A stretch of DNA of 64,000 nucleotides from positions 2,356,001-2,420,000 of the forward strand of contig NZ_CP132719.1 in NCBI RefSeq assembly GCF_030845995.1, written 5' to 3'. The position numbers and the translations under genes were made by a program. Of the stretch, positions 6,651 to 15,931 are shown piece after piece. The notes under the pieces were generated by a model. The model was given only the letters and a program-made list of their open reading frames with translations, was not told the origin of the DNA and ran no database searches. Source of the DNA: Geothrix sp. 21YS21S-4. GTDB taxonomy: Bacteria > Acidobacteriota > Holophagae > Holophagales > Holophagaceae. Numbering within the stretch: position 1 is the first letter of the stretch; each line of letters begins with the position of its first letter.

Positions 6651-8750
6651 ATGTTGACCTTCCTGGACCGCTTGCTTCCGTTCATGGCCCGCCTGTCGAG
6701 GCGGTCGGATCTGGCTGCGCCCGTCTTCGTGATGGTCGTCCTGGTGGTAATGGTCCTGCCGCTGCCGGCGTTCATGCTGGACCTGCTCATCGTCCTGAAC
6801 GTCACCCTCAGCCTGCTGATCCTGATGGTGGGGATGTACGTCCCCAAGCCCAAGGAATTCAGCTCCTATCCTTCGGTCCTGCTGGTCATCACCCTGTTCC
6901 GCCTGGCCATCAACGTGGCCACCACCCGGCGGATCCTGCTCTACGCCGGGGACCAGGGCGCGGACGCCGCCGGGCACATGGTGAAGGCCTTCGGCCAGTT
7001 CGTGGTGGGCGGGAGCTACGTCATCGGCCTGGTGGTGTTCCTGATCCTCCTGGCCATCCAGTTCCTGGTGATCAACCACGGCGCGGGCCGCATCGCGGAA
7101 GTGACCGCCCGCTTCACCCTGGACGCCCTGCCCGGCAAGCAGATGGCCATCGACGCCGACCTGAACGCCGGCTACATCGACGAGCAGGAAGCCCGCAAGC
7201 GTCGCAAGGATCTGCAGGAAGAAGCGGGCTTCTACGGCGCCATGGACGGCGCCGTGAAGTTCACCCAGCGCGACGCGGTGGCGGCCCTGATCATCCTGGC
7301 CGTCAACATCGTGGCGGGCATCCTGCTCGGCGTGATCCAGTACAACCTGCCGGTGTCCCAGGCCCTGGAGGTCTACACCCTCCTGACGGTGGGCGACGGC
7401 CTGGTGACGGTGATCCCCAGCCTGCTCATCAGCGTCGGCGGCGCCATCCTCACCACCCGCAGCGGCAGCGACGCCACCGGCCTGGGTAGCCAGGTCCTCG
7501 GCCAGTTGGGCGCGGACCACCGGCCCCTGGCGATCGCAGCCTCCGTCCTGCTGCTCTTCGGGGCGGTGCCCGGCCTGCCGCTGTTCCCCTTCTGGGCCAT
7601 GGCCGCGATCTTCGGCGTGATGGCCTACGCCACCTGGAAGCTGCCCAAGCCCTCCGCCGTCGCCGCCGAAGCTGCCGCCGCGGCCGAGAAGGCCAAGGCC
7701 GCGGCGGCCGACACCTCCGAAAAGGTGGAGGGTCTCCTCAAGGTGGATCCCCTCGGGCTGGAAGTGGGCTACAGCCTCATTCCCCTTCTCGACGTGAACC
7801 AGGGCGGAACGGTCCTGGAGCGAATCAAGGCCGTCCGCCGCCAGATGGCCCAGGAACTGGGGATCGTCGTCCCCCCCGTCCGCATCCGGGACAACCTGCA
7901 GCTCCCTCCGCACACCTACCGGCTGCTGCTGCGGGGCGAGGAGATCGCCCGCGCGGAGCTCCAGCCCGGCCAGTTCATGGCCATGAACCCAGGCACCGCC
8001 ACCGAGGATCTGACGGGCACGTCCACGACGGAACCCGCCTTTGGCCTGCCCGCCTACTGGATTCCGGACGCCCAGCGCGATCGGGCGCAGATGCTGGGCT
8101 ACACGGTGGTCGAGCCCGCGACGGTGCTCACCACCCACCTCTCCGAACTCATCAAGCAGCACGCCCCCGAACTCCTGGGACGGCCGGAAGTCCAGCACCT
8201 CCTCGACACCCTCAAGGAGAGCACCCCCAAGCTGGTGGACGACCTCATCCCCAATGTGGTGAGCGTCACCACGCTGCAGAAGGTCATGCACAACCTGCTG
8301 CGGGAGCGGGTCCCCGTCCGCGACCTGGGCCGGATCCTGGAGGCCACCGCCGACGCCGCGACCATGACCAAGGACCTGGGCTTCATCACCGAGTACGTCC
8401 GCCAGGCCATGGGCCGGGTGCTCACCAGCCCGCACCTGTCCGACACGGGAGAGCTGGGCGTCCTGGTGCTGGATCCCCAGATCGAACAGGCCCTCCAGGG
8501 GGGCATCGAGCAGACGGACCGGGGGAGCTTCCTCGCCCTGGAACCGGGCCGCACCCAGGAACTGCTCTCCCGGATCGCCAACGGGATCGCGTCCCTCCTG
8601 CCCGGCGCCCAGCCCGTGCTGCTCACCAACCCGGTGGTGCGCCCGCACCTCCGCCGCCTGCTGGAGCGCGCCCTGCCCCATCTGGTGGTCCTGAGCCACA
8701 GCGAGGTCCCCATGGACGTCCGCGTCGTCAACCTCGGCACCGTGTCGTGA
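6651..8750 (+). CDS. flhA: Flagellar export-gate protein FlhA
   Basis: A 699-residue FlhA of the flagellar type III secretion system, which forms the nonameric export gate in the inner membrane and docks chaperone-substrate complexes. The N-terminal half holds the transmembrane bundle (from about residue 20 to 320) with the FHIPEP-family stretch VTLFRLAINVATTRRILL, and the C-terminal half (from about 345) is the cytoplasmic ring domain. The ATG at 6651 gives a standard N-terminus just before the first membrane helix; upstream extension reads antisense to the SRPBCC gene. No clear Shine-Dalgarno. It is the first gene of flhA-flhF-flhG-fliA-fliM-fliN. Confidence 0.97.
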   Translation: MLTFLDRLLPFMARLSRRSDLAAPVFVMVVLVVMVLPLPAFMLDLLIVLNVTLSLLILMVGMYVPKPKEFSSYPSVLLVITLFRLAINVATTRRILLYAGDQGADAAGHMVKAFGQFVVGGSYVIGLVVFLILLAIQFLVINHGAGRIAEVTARFTLDALPGKQMAIDADLNAGYIDEQEARKRRKDLQEEAGFYGAMDGAVKFTQRDAVAALIILAVNIVAGILLGVIQYNLPVSQALEVYTLLTVGDGLVTVIPSLLISVGGAILTTRSGSDATGLGSQVLGQLGADHRPLAIAASVLLLFGAVPGLPLFPFWAMAAIFGVMAYATWKLPKPSAVAAEAAAAAEKAKAAAADTSEKVEGLLKVDPLGLEVGYSLIPLLDVNQGGTVLERIKAVRRQMAQELGIVVPPVRIRDNLQLPPHTYRLLLRGEEIARAELQPGQFMAMNPGTATEDLTGTSTTEPAFGLPAYWIPDAQRDRAQMLGYTVVEPATVLTTHLSELIKQHAPELLGRPEVQHLLDTLKESTPKLVDDLIPNVVSVTTLQKVMHNLLRERVPVRDLGRILEATADAATMTKDLGFITEYVRQAMGRVLTSPHLSDTGELGVLVLDPQIEQALQGGIEQTDRGSFLALEPGRTQELLSRIANGIASLLPGAQPVLLTNPVVRPHLRRLLERALPHLVVLSHSEVPMDVRVVNLGTVS

Positions 8751-8760
8751 AGGCCCATCC

Positions 8761-10074
8761 ATGCGCGTGAAGACCTTTGAAGCCGGATCCATGCAGGACG
8801 CCCTGGATGTCGTGAAGCGCGAGATGGGCGAGGAGGCGTTCATCCTCTCCACCCGCACCCGCCGCCGCCCCTCGGCCTTGGGCCTTGGGGAGGAAGCCGT
8901 CATCGAGGTCACGGCGGCGGTGGACGAAACGCCCGCCAAGCCGTCCGTTCCCGCCCATCCCGCCCCGCCCCTCACCTACGGGCTGCGGCCTCCGCTGGAA
9001 GCGGCTGCTCCGAAACCCGCGCCTCCGGCCCGTTCCGCCGCCCGCTCGGGACCGCCCCCCGCTCCGCCTTCGCCGCCGGCCCCGCCCATGGACCTGCAGC
9101 CCCTGCGCCGGGAGCTGCTGGAGATCAAGGGCGCGGTGGCGGCCCTCAAGGACAACGACCAGCGCAACACCTCCATCCTGAAAGAGCTGGATCAGATGAA
9201 GTCGCTGCTCAACCGCATCCAGCGGCAGGGCATGCCTCCGGCCCAGCTCCAGCTTCCCTCCAGCCTCCTGGAGCTGTACGGCGATCTGGTGGCCAACGAC
9301 GTGGAGCCCCTGGTCGCCCTCCGGCTGTGCGAGTACGCCCAGCGCGCCCTGGTGGACCAGGACGGCGACACGGCGGCGGGCGTGGTCGATGCCGAGCGCG
9401 CGCGCCTGTTCCTCCGCCGGGTGATCGCCGACTTCATCCCCGTCGCGCCCCCCATCCAGCTCGATCCCGGCAAGATGCGCGTGGCCGCCCTGGTGGGCCC
9501 CACGGGGGTGGGCAAGACCACCACCCTCGCCAAGCTGGCCGCCTACGCCCAGCTCCACCTCAAGCAGAAGGTGGCTCTCCTGACCCTGGACACCTACCGC
9601 ATGGCGGCAGTGGACCAGCTCCAGCAGTACGCCCAGATCCTGCAGGTGCCGCTGCACGTGGCTCTGACGGTGGAGGACCTGCGCAGCGCCCTCCGCTTCT
9701 ACCAGGACCGGGCGCTGGTGCTGATCGACACGCCGGGCCACAGCCCCAAGGACACCGAGACCCTGGGCCAGTTGCGCGGCCTGCTGGACGAGCTGCCGGA
9801 GGTGGAGACGCACCTCGTGATGTCGGCCACCACCAAGCCCCGCGACCTGACCGAGATCGCCGCCCGCTACGAGCCCCTCCACCCGACGCGGCTGCTGTTC
9901 ACCAAGCTGGACGAGACCTCCACCTACGGTCCCATCCTCAGCACCCTCGTGCGGGTCAAGCGGCCCCTCAGCTACCTGGGAACGGGCCAGGAAGTGCCCG
10001 AGGCCCTGGAGCTGGCCACCAGCCGCCGCGTGGCCGACCTGATCCTCCCCGCTCCCGTGAAGGAGGCCGAATGA
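8761..10074 (+). CDS. flhF: Flagellar biosynthesis SRP-like GTPase FlhF
   Basis: A 437-residue SIMIBI GTPase related to Ffh/FtsY that sets the place and number of flagella. The N-terminal B domain begins MRVKTFEAGSMQDALDVVK; a Pro/Ala-rich linker follows, then an N domain and a G domain with P-loop GPTGVGKTT (residues 246-254), LDTYRMAAVDQL, DTPGH and TKLDET motifs. It precedes and overlaps flhG by four bases (ATGA), the usual partner that stimulates its GTPase activity. Confidence 0.97.
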   Translation: MRVKTFEAGSMQDALDVVKREMGEEAFILSTRTRRRPSALGLGEEAVIEVTAAVDETPAKPSVPAHPAPPLTYGLRPPLEAAAPKPAPPARSAARSGPPPAPPSPPAPPMDLQPLRRELLEIKGAVAALKDNDQRNTSILKELDQMKSLLNRIQRQGMPPAQLQLPSSLLELYGDLVANDVEPLVALRLCEYAQRALVDQDGDTAAGVVDAERARLFLRRVIADFIPVAPPIQLDPGKMRVAALVGPTGVGKTTTLAKLAAYAQLHLKQKVALLTLDTYRMAAVDQLQQYAQILQVPLHVALTVEDLRSALRFYQDRALVLIDTPGHSPKDTETLGQLRGLLDELPEVETHLVMSATTKPRDLTEIAARYEPLHPTRLLFTKLDETSTYGPILSTLVRVKRPLSYLGTGQEVPEALELATSRRVADLILPAPVKEAE

Positions 10075-10943
10075 GCAGCGACCAGGCATCCCGGCTCCGC
10101 AGCCTCGCCCAGAAGCAGCGCCCCGAAGCGCCCCTCTTCTCCGCCCGGGTCCTCGCCATCACCTCCGGCAAGGGCGGCGTGGGCAAGACCAACGTCGTCG
10201 CCGGCCTGGCCCTGTCGCTCGCCCAGAAGGGCCAGCGCGTGGTGGTCATGGACGCGGACTTCGGCCTCGCCAACCTGGACATCCTCCTGGGCCTGTCGCC
10301 GAAGTACACGCTCGAGCACGTCCTCCGCGGAGAGAAGGTGCTGGAGGAGATCCTTCTCGACGGCCCGCTGGGGGTGCGGATCATTCCCGCCAGCAGCGGG
10401 ATCCAGGAACTCACTCGCCTCGACACGATGAGCGAACTGCGGCTGGTCCAGGGTCTCCAGCGGGTGGCGGAAACCGCCGACTGGCTGCTGATCGACACCG
10501 CCGCGGGGATCCACGATTCCGTCATCAAGCTCCTGATGGCGGCGCAGGAAGTGATTCTGGTGACGACCCCCGAGCCCACCAGCCTGGTGGACGCCTACGC
10601 CATGGTGAAGGTCCTGCACCTCCGCGACGCGTCGAAGCCGCTGTGGCTCCTGGTGAACAACGGCCAGAGCGCGGACGAGGCGCAGGAGACCATCGAGCAG
10701 CTCCAGGCCGCCACCGAGCGGTTCCTGGGGAAGCAGCTCCGCGTGCTGGGCATGGTCCCTTCCGATCCCCACATCCTGCAGGCGGTGCGCCAGCAGCGGG
10801 GCGTGGTGGACCTCTTCCCGCGCAGTCCGTCCGCCCAGGCCTTCCAGACCCTGGCACGCCAGCTGCAAGGGCAGGTTTCCTTGCAGCCCGATGGCTTTGC
10901 GGCATTCTGGAGGCAGCTCGCTTCGGATGAATCCGCCCTCTAA
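10071..10943 (+). CDS. flhG: MinD-like ATPase FlhG (FleN/YlxH)
   Basis: A 290-residue ParA/MinD-family ATPase that limits flagellar number with FlhF. The deviant Walker A is SGKGGVGKTN (residues 32-41), followed by VVVMDADFGLANLDILLG and IDTAAGI. The C-terminus carries a Gln/Arg-rich helix expected for membrane or partner contact. GGAGG precedes the ATG, which overlaps the flhF stop. Confidence 0.95.
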   Translation: MSSDQASRLRSLAQKQRPEAPLFSARVLAITSGKGGVGKTNVVAGLALSLAQKGQRVVVMDADFGLANLDILLGLSPKYTLEHVLRGEKVLEEILLDGPLGVRIIPASSGIQELTRLDTMSELRLVQGLQRVAETADWLLIDTAAGIHDSVIKLLMAAQEVILVTTPEPTSLVDAYAMVKVLHLRDASKPLWLLVNNGQSADEAQETIEQLQAATERFLGKQLRVLGMVPSDPHILQAVRQQRGVVDLFPRSPSAQAFQTLARQLQGQVSLQPDGFAAFWRQLASDESAL

Positions 10944-10956
10944 GGAGCTTTCCCCC

Positions 10957-11868
10957 ATGTCTTTCCCGCCGGATCCGTCCGCCGTGCCCCTCCCGCCCCG
11001 CGGGCCCGAGGGCGTGCGCGGCGTGGAATCCGCGCCCGCCGCCCTCCGCCCCTGGGCGGCCCTGGCGGCGGCCAAGGCCTATGGGAAAGGAACGCCCGTA
11101 GCACCTGCGGCTGCCGCTCCTCCGGCCTCCGGGGAGACGGATCCTCCCGAAGTCTTCGACCGGGAGAACCGCGAGCAGCTCATCAAGGACTACGTCCCCC
11201 TGGTGAAGTTCGTGGCCCATCGCGTGGCCTCGCGCCTGCCCTCCCACGTGGAGCTGGACGACCTCATCAACAGCGGCATCCTCGGCCTGATGGACGCCAT
11301 CGAGAAGTTCGAGCCGGCCCGCAACATCAAGTTCAAGACCTACGCCGAACTCCGCGTGAAGGGCGCCATCCTCGACGGGCTGCGCGACCTCGACTGGGTT
11401 CCCCGCAGCCTGCGCCGCAAGAAGAAGGACATCGAGAACGCCTACCATCTCCTGGAGCAGCAGCTGGGCCGGGCCGCCACGGACGAGGAGGTCGCGGTCC
11501 ATCTGGGCGTGCCCCTGGAGGAGCTGCACAAGAACCTGGACGAGTTGAAGGGCGTCACCCTCGGCACCTTTGTGGAGGTCGGCGAGGACGGCGAAGGGGA
11601 AAGCCTCATCAGCTTCGTCCCCGATCCCGACGCGGAGGATCCCCACCAGACGTTCCAGGCCACGGAGATCAAGGACATCCTGCGGACGGCCATGGACGTG
11701 CTCCCCAAGAAGGAGAAGTTCGTCGTGCAGCTCTACTACTTCGACGAGCTGACCATGAAGGAAATCGGGACCCTGCTGAACATCACCGAGTCCCGGGTAT
11801 CCCAATTGCATACGAAGGCCATGCTGCGCCTCCGGGGAAAACTTCTGGAGAAGCACATCGAAGGGTGA
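10957..11868 (+). CDS. fliA: Flagellar RNA polymerase sigma-28 factor FliA
   Basis: A 303-residue FliA/WhiG-type sigma factor for late flagellar and chemotaxis genes. After an unusual 60-residue Pro/Ala-rich N-terminal extension, sigma region 2 reads LIKDYVPLVKFVAHRVASRL, with the LDDLINSGILGLMDAIEKF and FKTYAELRVKGAILDGLRD blocks; regions 3 and 4 follow, ending TMKEIGTLLNITESRVSQLH. AAGGAG precedes the ATG. The N-terminal extension is longer than in enteric FliA (about 240 residues). Confidence 0.94.
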   Translation: MSFPPDPSAVPLPPRGPEGVRGVESAPAALRPWAALAAAKAYGKGTPVAPAAAAPPASGETDPPEVFDRENREQLIKDYVPLVKFVAHRVASRLPSHVELDDLINSGILGLMDAIEKFEPARNIKFKTYAELRVKGAILDGLRDLDWVPRSLRRKKKDIENAYHLLEQQLGRAATDEEVAVHLGVPLEELHKNLDELKGVTLGTFVEVGEDGEGESLISFVPDPDAEDPHQTFQATEIKDILRTAMDVLPKKEKFVVQLYYFDELTMKEIGTLLNITESRVSQLHTKAMLRLRGKLLEKHIEG

Positions 11869-11871
11869 GCC

Positions 11872-12888
11872 GTGGCCAAGATCCTGAGCCAAGAAGAAGT
11901 CGATGCGCTACTTAAGTCCCATACCCGGTCCGGTCCGAAGAGCGGCGGCGGGTCGGGAGGGGAGCGCGGAGGCGCGCCATCCCAGGCAAAAAAGGCCCAG
12001 GCCCAGCGCAAAGTCACCCTCTACAACTTCCGCCGCCCGGACCGGGTGAGCCGGGAGCAGATGCGGTCGCTCCACTTCATGCACGACCGCTTCGCCCGGA
12101 ACTTCTCCAGTTCCCTCAGCGCCTACCTCCGGACCATCACGGAAGTGAACCTGGTGAGCGTCGAGCAGCTCAGCTACCAGGAATTCCTGCTGTCGGTACC
12201 CGATCCCACCTGCTTCAACGCCATCTCCATCAAGCCCCTGGAAGGCGCCCTGGCGCTGGAGGTGAACCCCACCCTGGTATTCCCCATCATCGACAAGATG
12301 CTGGGCGGACCCGGCGAGCCGCTGAAGCAGCTCCGCACCATGACCGACATCGAGCAGAGCATCTTCGACGGCGTCCTCAAGCTCGTCCTGGAGGACCTGC
12401 GCGAGGCCTGGCGCGGCATCGTGGACCTGGATTTCCGGATCCAGGCCCGGGAGACCAGCCCCCAGCTCATCCAGATCGTGGCGCCCAACGAGGTGGTCCT
12501 GCTGGTGGTCTTCGAGGTGAAGATGGGCCCCGTGAGCGGGATGATCAACCTCGCCATCCCGAGCATCATCCTCGAACCCATCTCCAGCAAGTTCGACCAG
12601 GAGATGTTCACGGGCTACAAGAAGTCCTCCACCTTCGAGGAGGCGCGCCTGCTGATGGCCAGCCTCAAGCGGTGCTCCATGGAGGCCGCCGCCGAGATCC
12701 GCGGCACGAACCTCCGGATGGAGGAGATCCTCCAGCTCAAGCCGGGCGACCTGATCCCCCTCACCAAGCGGTTCGACGCGGAACTGGATCTGTGCGTGGA
12801 CGGGATCCCGCGCTTCATGGGGCTGGTGGCCCTGAATCCCAACGGAAAACGCGTCTTCCAAGTGACCGCCACCCGATCGGAGGGATGA
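11872..12888 (+). CDS. fliM: Flagellar motor switch protein FliM
   Basis: A 338-residue switch protein of the C-ring. The CheY-P-binding peptide is conserved at the N-terminus (ILSQEEVDALLKS), followed by the CheC-like middle domain and a C-terminal SpoA domain (residues 265-335). The start is a GTG three bases after the fliA stop. Its presence with an intact N-terminal peptide implies chemotactic control of rotation. Confidence 0.96.
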   Translation: MAKILSQEEVDALLKSHTRSGPKSGGGSGGERGGAPSQAKKAQAQRKVTLYNFRRPDRVSREQMRSLHFMHDRFARNFSSSLSAYLRTITEVNLVSVEQLSYQEFLLSVPDPTCFNAISIKPLEGALALEVNPTLVFPIIDKMLGGPGEPLKQLRTMTDIEQSIFDGVLKLVLEDLREAWRGIVDLDFRIQARETSPQLIQIVAPNEVVLLVVFEVKMGPVSGMINLAIPSIILEPISSKFDQEMFTGYKKSSTFEEARLLMASLKRCSMEAAAEIRGTNLRMEEILQLKPGDLIPLTKRFDAELDLCVDGIPRFMGLVALNPNGKRVFQVTATRSEG

Positions 12889-12891
12889 GCC

Positions 12892-13815
12892 ATGGACGTC
12901 CAGGACACTGAACTCTTCCAGAAGGTCGGCAGCGCATTCGCCGAGAGCATGGGCTCCGTTTTCTCCATGCTCACGGGGCGCGAATTCCAGCTGAAGTCCA
13001 CCCCGGGCGACAGCCTGGAAGCCGCCGGAATCGCCGCGCTGCACGGGGCGCCCACCATCCTCGTCAAGGCCAACTACCAGAAGGGCCTGAACGGCGCCCT
13101 GTTCTTCTCCCTGCCCCTCAAGGAAGGGACCATGCTGGTCGACCTGATGCTCGGCGGTGACGGCGCGTCGGCCGACGAGCTGGTGGGCGACTCGAAGGAC
13201 GCCCTCGCCGAGACCTTCAACCAGGTCATGGGCAGCGCCAATCAGACCCTTTCCGACCTCGCGGGCGAGACCCTCGCCATCGCCAACGTGGACATCCTCG
13301 CCGTGGCGCCGGAAGAGGGCGCCTTCGCGGAGCACCTGGGCCAGGGCCCCTTCCAGGACGTCGCCCTCCCCACCACCCAGGACAGCCTCTCCACCACCAT
13401 CCACCTCCTCCTGCCGGACCTCCTCCTGCAGCAGCTCAAGCGAAAGCTGGGCCTGGTGGAGGCCCCCGAACCGGCGGCCCCGCCCCCACCTCCCGCCGCT
13501 CCTGCCCCTTCCCCAGCCCACCGCGCCCCGGTCGCCGCCGGTCCCTTCCCCGACGCGGGCAACCTGGACCTGCTGCTGGACATCCAGCTTCCCGTGGTGG
13601 TCCGCATGGGCCAGACGGAAATGCAGATGGGCGAGCTGCTGAAGCTCACCCCCGGCGCCATCCTGGAACTCAACCGCAGCGCCGACGCACCGGTAGAGCT
13701 GCTGGTGAACGGCAAGCACATCGCCCGCGGCGAAGTGGTGGTGGTGGACGGGAACTTCGCCTTCCGCATCACCGAGATCGACAGCCGCGCCGCCCGCATC
13801 CGCAGCCTCGGGTGA
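12892..13815 (+). CDS. fliN: Flagellar motor switch protein FliN/FliY with N-terminal CheC-like domain
   Basis: A 307-residue protein, about twice the length of a simple FliN. Residues 225-305 form the SpoA/FliN domain (from NLDLLLDIQLPVVVRMG to FRITEID) that builds the C-ring with FliM. Residues 10-190 resemble the CheC/CheX/FliY phosphatase fold, including a D103-x3-E107-x2-N110 match to the CheC active-site pattern; the Pro expected 23 residues later is Val, so CheY-P phosphatase activity is uncertain. The two domains are joined by a Pro/Ala linker (residues 190-220). Last gene of the flhA operon; a hairpin follows. Confidence 0.88.
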   Translation: MDVQDTELFQKVGSAFAESMGSVFSMLTGREFQLKSTPGDSLEAAGIAALHGAPTILVKANYQKGLNGALFFSLPLKEGTMLVDLMLGGDGASADELVGDSKDALAETFNQVMGSANQTLSDLAGETLAIANVDILAVAPEEGAFAEHLGQGPFQDVALPTTQDSLSTTIHLLLPDLLLQQLKRKLGLVEAPEPAAPPPPPAAPAPSPAHRAPVAAGPFPDAGNLDLLLDIQLPVVVRMGQTEMQMGELLKLTPGAILELNRSADAPVELLVNGKHIARGEVVVVDGNFAFRITEIDSRAARIRSLG

Positions 13816-13861
13816 TGTCCTCCGGGGGTCCCGCGCTGCGCGCATACCCCCGGACCCCCGT

Positions 13862-13888
13862 GTTCAGCCCAGCCAAGCCGGGCTGAAC
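13862..13888 (+). terminator. Hairpin terminator after fliN
   Basis: A 9-bp perfect stem (13862-13870 with 13880-13888) and 9-nt loop followed by TTTC, 46 bp after the fliN stop. It plausibly ends the flhA operon. Confidence 0.6.
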
Positions 13889-13958
13889 TTTCATGACGGG
13901 TGGGAGACACCACACGTGTAGCGGGAGCTCCGCCGCGGGGCGTGTGCGGCCCACCACA

Positions 13959-13987
13959 TTGGAACTGGAGGGCGGTCCCGCTAAGTT
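13959..13987 (+). promoter_or_regulatory. Weak candidate sigma-70 promoter for glmS
   Basis: TTGGAA (13959-13964), a 17-bp spacer and TAAGTT (13982-13987) would start transcription about 20 bases before the glmS ATG, leaving room for the GGAG ribosome site. The -10 is imperfect. Confidence 0.3.
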
Positions 13988-14014
13988 GGGGATACGCCAC
14001 CTCCGGAGTCACCC

Positions 14015-15847
14015 ATGTGCGGAATCGTCGGTTACATCGGCCAGCAGGGCGCCGCGGCCATCCTCGTGAACGGCCTGCGCAGCCTCGAATACCGCGGCTA
14101 TGACAGCGCCGGCGTGGCCCTGTCGGATCCCGCCGACGGCTTCAAGATCCTGCGGGCCTCGGGCAAGCTGGCCAACCTCGCGGGAAAGGTGGATCTCGCC
14201 GATCCCACGCCCCTGGGCATCGGCCACACCCGGTGGGCCACCCACGGCCGGCCCACCGAGGAGAACGCCCACCCCCACCAGAGCGGCGACGGCCAGGTGG
14301 TGGCGGTCCACAACGGCATCTTCGAGAACTTCCTGGAGCTGCGCGCGGAATTGTCCGCCGCCGGAGAAACCTTCCGCTCCGAAACCGACACCGAGTGCTT
14401 CCCCGTGATGGTCTCCCACCTGATGAAGGGCGGCATGGGCTTCACGGAGGCCTTCCGTGAGGCCATAAGCCGGATGAAGGGCATCTACGCCCTCGCCTGC
14501 CTCCACGCTTCCGACAAGGACCGCCTGCTCGCCGCTCGCAGCGGTCCTCCGCTGGTCCTGGGTCTGGGCGACGGCGAGGCCTTCGTCGCCTCCGACGTGG
14601 TGCCGCTCCTGCCCCACACACGGCGCGTGATCTTCCTGGAGGATGGCGATCTCGCCGAACTGACCCGCGAAGGGATCCGCATCTTCCGCCCGGACGGCAC
14701 TGAAGTCCAGCGCCCGGTCCACACCATCCCCTACGATCCCGTGGCGGCGGAAAAGGGCGGCTACAAGCACTTCATGCAGAAGGAGATCTTCGAGCAGCCC
14801 CAGGCCCTGTCCAACACGCTCCTGAACCGCCTGCCCCTGGACTCGGAGCCCATCCCCCTCGACTTGCCCTTCACCGAGGCGGAACTGGCGGCCCTGAACC
14901 GGATCCACATCGTGGCCTGCGGCACCAGCTGGCACGCGGGACTCGTGGGCAAGTTCCTCATCGAGCAGCTCAGCCGCGTGGCCGTCGAAGTCGACTACGC
15001 CAGCGAGTACCGCTACCGCGAGCCCGTGATCCAGCCGGGCACGCTGATCGTGGGCATCACGCAGAGCGGCGAGACCGCCGACACCCTGGCCGCCATGAAG
15101 GAGGCCGCCGCCCGCGGCGCGCGCACCCTCGCCATCTGCAACGTGATGGGCTCCACGGCCACGCGGCAGGCGGAGGCGACCATCCTCACCCACGCGGGCC
15201 CTGAGATCGGCGTGGCGTCCACCAAGGCTTTCACAACTCAGTTGGCGGTGCTCACCCTGCTGGCGCTACGCCTGGGCGAAGCGAAGGGCACCGTGGATCC
15301 CGCCCTCCAGGCCGAGCTGCTCCAGGGCCTGCGCGAGCTGCCCGCCCACCTGGAGCGGCTCAATGCCCTGGAGCCGAAGATCATCCAATGGGCCCAGCGC
15401 TGGCAGGACGCCACGGACTTTCTCTACCTCGGCCGCGGCCCCTGCTATCCCATCGCCCTGGAAGGCGCCCTCAAGCTGAAGGAGATCTCCTACATTCACG
15501 CCGAGGGCTATCCCGCGGGCGAGATGAAGCACGGGCCCATCGCCCTCATCGACAAGACCCTTCCCGTGGTGGCCCTCATGCCCCACGACGCCCACCGGGA
15601 GAAGACCCTCAGCAACCTCCAGGAGGCCGCCGCCCGCGACGGGCGGATCCTCGCGCTGGTCACCGAAGGGGACACCAGCCTGTCGAAGATCGCCGAGGAC
15701 GTGCTGGAGCTGCCCGCCGTCCACCCCTGGCTGGCCCCCATCGTCTACGCCGTCCCGCTCCAGCTCCTGGCCTACCACATCGCCGTGCTGCGCGGCTGCG
15801 ACGTGGACCAGCCCCGCAACCTCGCCAAGAGCGTCACCGTCGAATAG
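14015..15847 (+). CDS. glmS: Glucosamine-6-phosphate synthase (isomerizing)
   Basis: A 610-residue GlmS that makes glucosamine-6-phosphate from fructose-6-phosphate and glutamine, the entry step to UDP-GlcNAc, peptidoglycan and LPS. Cys2 of MCGIVGYIG is the class II amidotransferase nucleophile; the glutaminase domain spans about 1-220 and includes EYRGYDSAGVA and GHTRWATHG. Two SIS sugar-isomerase domains follow, with the VACGTSWHAG and QSGETADTL motifs, and the protein ends in the conserved RNLAKSVTVE tail. GGAG lies six bases before the ATG. No glmS ribozyme motif was recognised upstream. Confidence 0.98.
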   Translation: MCGIVGYIGQQGAAAILVNGLRSLEYRGYDSAGVALSDPADGFKILRASGKLANLAGKVDLADPTPLGIGHTRWATHGRPTEENAHPHQSGDGQVVAVHNGIFENFLELRAELSAAGETFRSETDTECFPVMVSHLMKGGMGFTEAFREAISRMKGIYALACLHASDKDRLLAARSGPPLVLGLGDGEAFVASDVVPLLPHTRRVIFLEDGDLAELTREGIRIFRPDGTEVQRPVHTIPYDPVAAEKGGYKHFMQKEIFEQPQALSNTLLNRLPLDSEPIPLDLPFTEAELAALNRIHIVACGTSWHAGLVGKFLIEQLSRVAVEVDYASEYRYREPVIQPGTLIVGITQSGETADTLAAMKEAAARGARTLAICNVMGSTATRQAEATILTHAGPEIGVASTKAFTTQLAVLTLLALRLGEAKGTVDPALQAELLQGLRELPAHLERLNALEPKIIQWAQRWQDATDFLYLGRGPCYPIALEGALKLKEISYIHAEGYPAGEMKHGPIALIDKTLPVVALMPHDAHREKTLSNLQEAAARDGRILALVTEGDTSLSKIAEDVLELPAVHPWLAPIVYAVPLQLLAYHIAVLRGCDVDQPRNLAKSVTVE

Positions 15848-15897
15848 CCCGAAGTTCCAGGAAAGTCACGGCGGAAAGGGTCGATCGAGCCCACCTT

Positions 15898-15924
15898 CCA
15901 TCCGGAGGTTTCTCCTCCGGATGG
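15898..15924. other. Hairpin between glmS and small ORF
   Basis: A perfect 11-bp stem (15898-15908 with 15914-15924) and 5-nt loop lies about 50 bp after glmS. It may terminate glmS, but its 3' arm is immediately next to the ribosome-binding site of the 38-codon ORF, so it could also mask that site. Confidence 0.5.
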
Positions 15925-15931
15925 AGATTCC

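Noticed and set aside
13889-14014. glmS ribozyme
   Set aside because: The nested stems before glmS do not show the conserved core or cleavage-site arrangement that I would recognise; known examples are mostly in Firmicutes.
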